Assembly: GCA_902635845.1 (NCBI GenBank)
Contig: CACPPK010000009.1
Coordinates: 1-42,324, forward strand
DNA length: 42,324 nt
Direction: 5' to 3'
Origin: an uncultured Pelagibacteraceae bacterium
GTDB lineage: Bacteria > Pseudomonadota > Alphaproteobacteria > Pelagibacterales > Pelagibacteraceae
Both the position numbers and the translations under genes were made by a program. The notes beneath the pieces were generated by a model. The model was not told the DNA's origin. It saw nothing but the letters and a program-made list of their open reading frames with translations, and did not search any database. Below, one piece after another: positions 41,644-42,324 of the stretch (the first letter of the stretch is position 1; each line of letters starts with the position of its first letter).

Positions 41644-42324
41644 TATCACTCCTAGTTTTTTCATAAGAGCTGTCATTTCTTGAGTTTGTTTTTCTAAGAA
41701 AGAAACAAACTTGCCTTCTGGATTGTAAATATTAACCCAAGCATTTCTTGCTCTGACAGTTTCCCATTCAGGAGTTTTTTGTACATCGCCAAGCATTTTT
41801 GCAATGGCTGATCTGTCAGCATTACTCATACCTGGAGGGCCAAAGAAACCTCTCCAATTAACGAATTGTACATCGTATCCTTGTTCTTTAAGTGTTGGTG
41901 CATCTGGTGCATCAGAAACTCTTGAAGGAGCAGTAATACCAATAATTCTTACTTGGTCTCTTGCACCCATCAATTCACCCAAACCAGTTGAAATGATTTG
42001 AGTTTCTCCAGATAAAAGTCCAGCTAATGCTTTTCCACCTGCATCATATGGAATGTATTGAACAGCATTTGGATCTGCACCTGCAGCTTGGAAAGCTAAA
42101 GCTCCAATTAAATGATCCATACTTCCTCTTACCGATCCTCCAGCCATTTTAACTGAATTTGGATCTTTCTTATATGCATCGACTACATCTTTAAAATTTT
42201 TAAAAGATGAATTTTTTGCAACCGCAATTGCACCGTAGTCACCAATTACACCAGCGATTGGCACAACATCTTTATAAGATAAAGTTCCGCTACCTTTTAC
42301 ATAACCTTTGTGTCTAGTTATTGA
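41641..42324 (-). CDS. tctC: Tripartite tricarboxylate transporter substrate-binding protein TctC (N-terminus outside window)
   Basis: The periplasmic solute-binding subunit of the TTT system. The frame is open through base 42324, so the signal peptide and first lobe are cut off; a GTG at 42264 is not a true start, since coding sequence with family features continues upstream. About 227 residues are visible, with KFKDVVDAYKKDP-like hinge sequence, the MAGGSVRGSMDHLIGALAF ligand region, VQYIPYDAGGKALAGLLSGE and the GFFGPPGMSN motif of the Bug/TctC family. Ligand identity cannot be read from the fragment. Confidence 0.94.
   Translation of the reverse strand, partial: SITRHKGYVKGSGTLSYKDVVPIAGVIGDYGAIAVAKNSSFKNFKDVVDAYKKDPNSVKMAGGSVRGSMDHLIGALAFQAAGADPNAVQYIPYDAGGKALAGLLSGETQIISTGLGELMGARDQVRIIGITAPSRVSDAPDAPTLKEQGYDVQFVNWRGFFGPPGMSNADRSAIAKMLGDVQKTPEWETVRARNAWVNIYNPEGKFVSFLEKQTQEMTALMKKLGVI

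Overview
The window looks like core chromosome of a streamlined, AT-rich alphaproteobacterium. The best guess is a marine member of Pelagibacterales (SAR11) or a similarly reduced lineage. Reasons: A/T-rich DNA on both strands, Lys/Asn/Ile-rich proteins, nearly no intergenic space (no gene-free stretch longer than about 200 bases), many 1-4 bp gene overlaps, and a tripartite tricarboxylate transporter typical of marine oligotrophs. I saw no tRNA or rRNA gene, insertion sequence, prophage, CRISPR array or defence island. This assignment rests on gene content only.

Layout. 1-6747 (+): end of a methionine aminopeptidase, then a tight purine cluster purB-purC-purS-purQ-purL, a BolA/monothiol-glutaredoxin pair and a small membrane protein. 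6744-18187 (-): a long co-directional run, read in transcription order as a GlmU acetyltransferase-only protein, glmS, class II DAHP synthase, nadE, cysS, citramalate synthase, a DUF1989 protein, a TrmJ-type methyltransferase, rpsD and a membrane glycosyltransferase-like protein. 18257-22513 (+): a HAD phosphatase, then the methylcitrate cycle genes prpD-prpB-prpC. 22515-26083 (-): nrdA-nrdB ribonucleotide reductase and a methyltransferase. 26265-27719 (+): phosphomannomutase/phosphoglucomutase. 27716-32662 (-): a long coiled-coil protein, a TauE/SafE permease, dusA, rpoZ and an MFS transporter, with a candidate small RNA on the opposite strand at about 28941-29030. 32674-34364 (+): 3-hydroxyisobutyrate-dehydrogenase-like enzyme, a PNPOx-like protein and a small membrane protein. 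34382-37107 (-): gamma carbonic anhydrase-like protein, a secreted zincin-like protein, a DUF1330 protein and a secreted unknown. 37127-39650 (+): thioredoxin-like protein, GT4 glycosyltransferase, EamA transporter. 39647-42324 (-): tctC (cut by the window edge), tctB, tctA.

Functional themes are nucleotide supply (purine synthesis and ribonucleotide reductase), amino-sugar precursors (GlmS, GlmU-C), aromatic and isoleucine precursors, propionyl-CoA oxidation through the methylcitrate cycle, and carboxylate uptake.

The most interesting signals are in how expression is arranged. Several first-in-operon genes have a -10-like element ending only 6-8 bases before the start codon and no Shine-Dalgarno, which predicts leaderless mRNAs, while some internal genes have clear Shine-Dalgarno sequences. 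Convergent genes share their stop codons in a TTAA or CTAA tetranucleotide, leaving no room for terminators. The nrdAB promoter carries a tandem NrdR-box-like pair. The one clear intrinsic terminator belongs to no protein gene and appears to end a small RNA. No wholly new multi-gene system is evident. The least explained proteins are the secreted zincin-like protein, the stand-alone DUF1989 protein and the coiled-coil protein.
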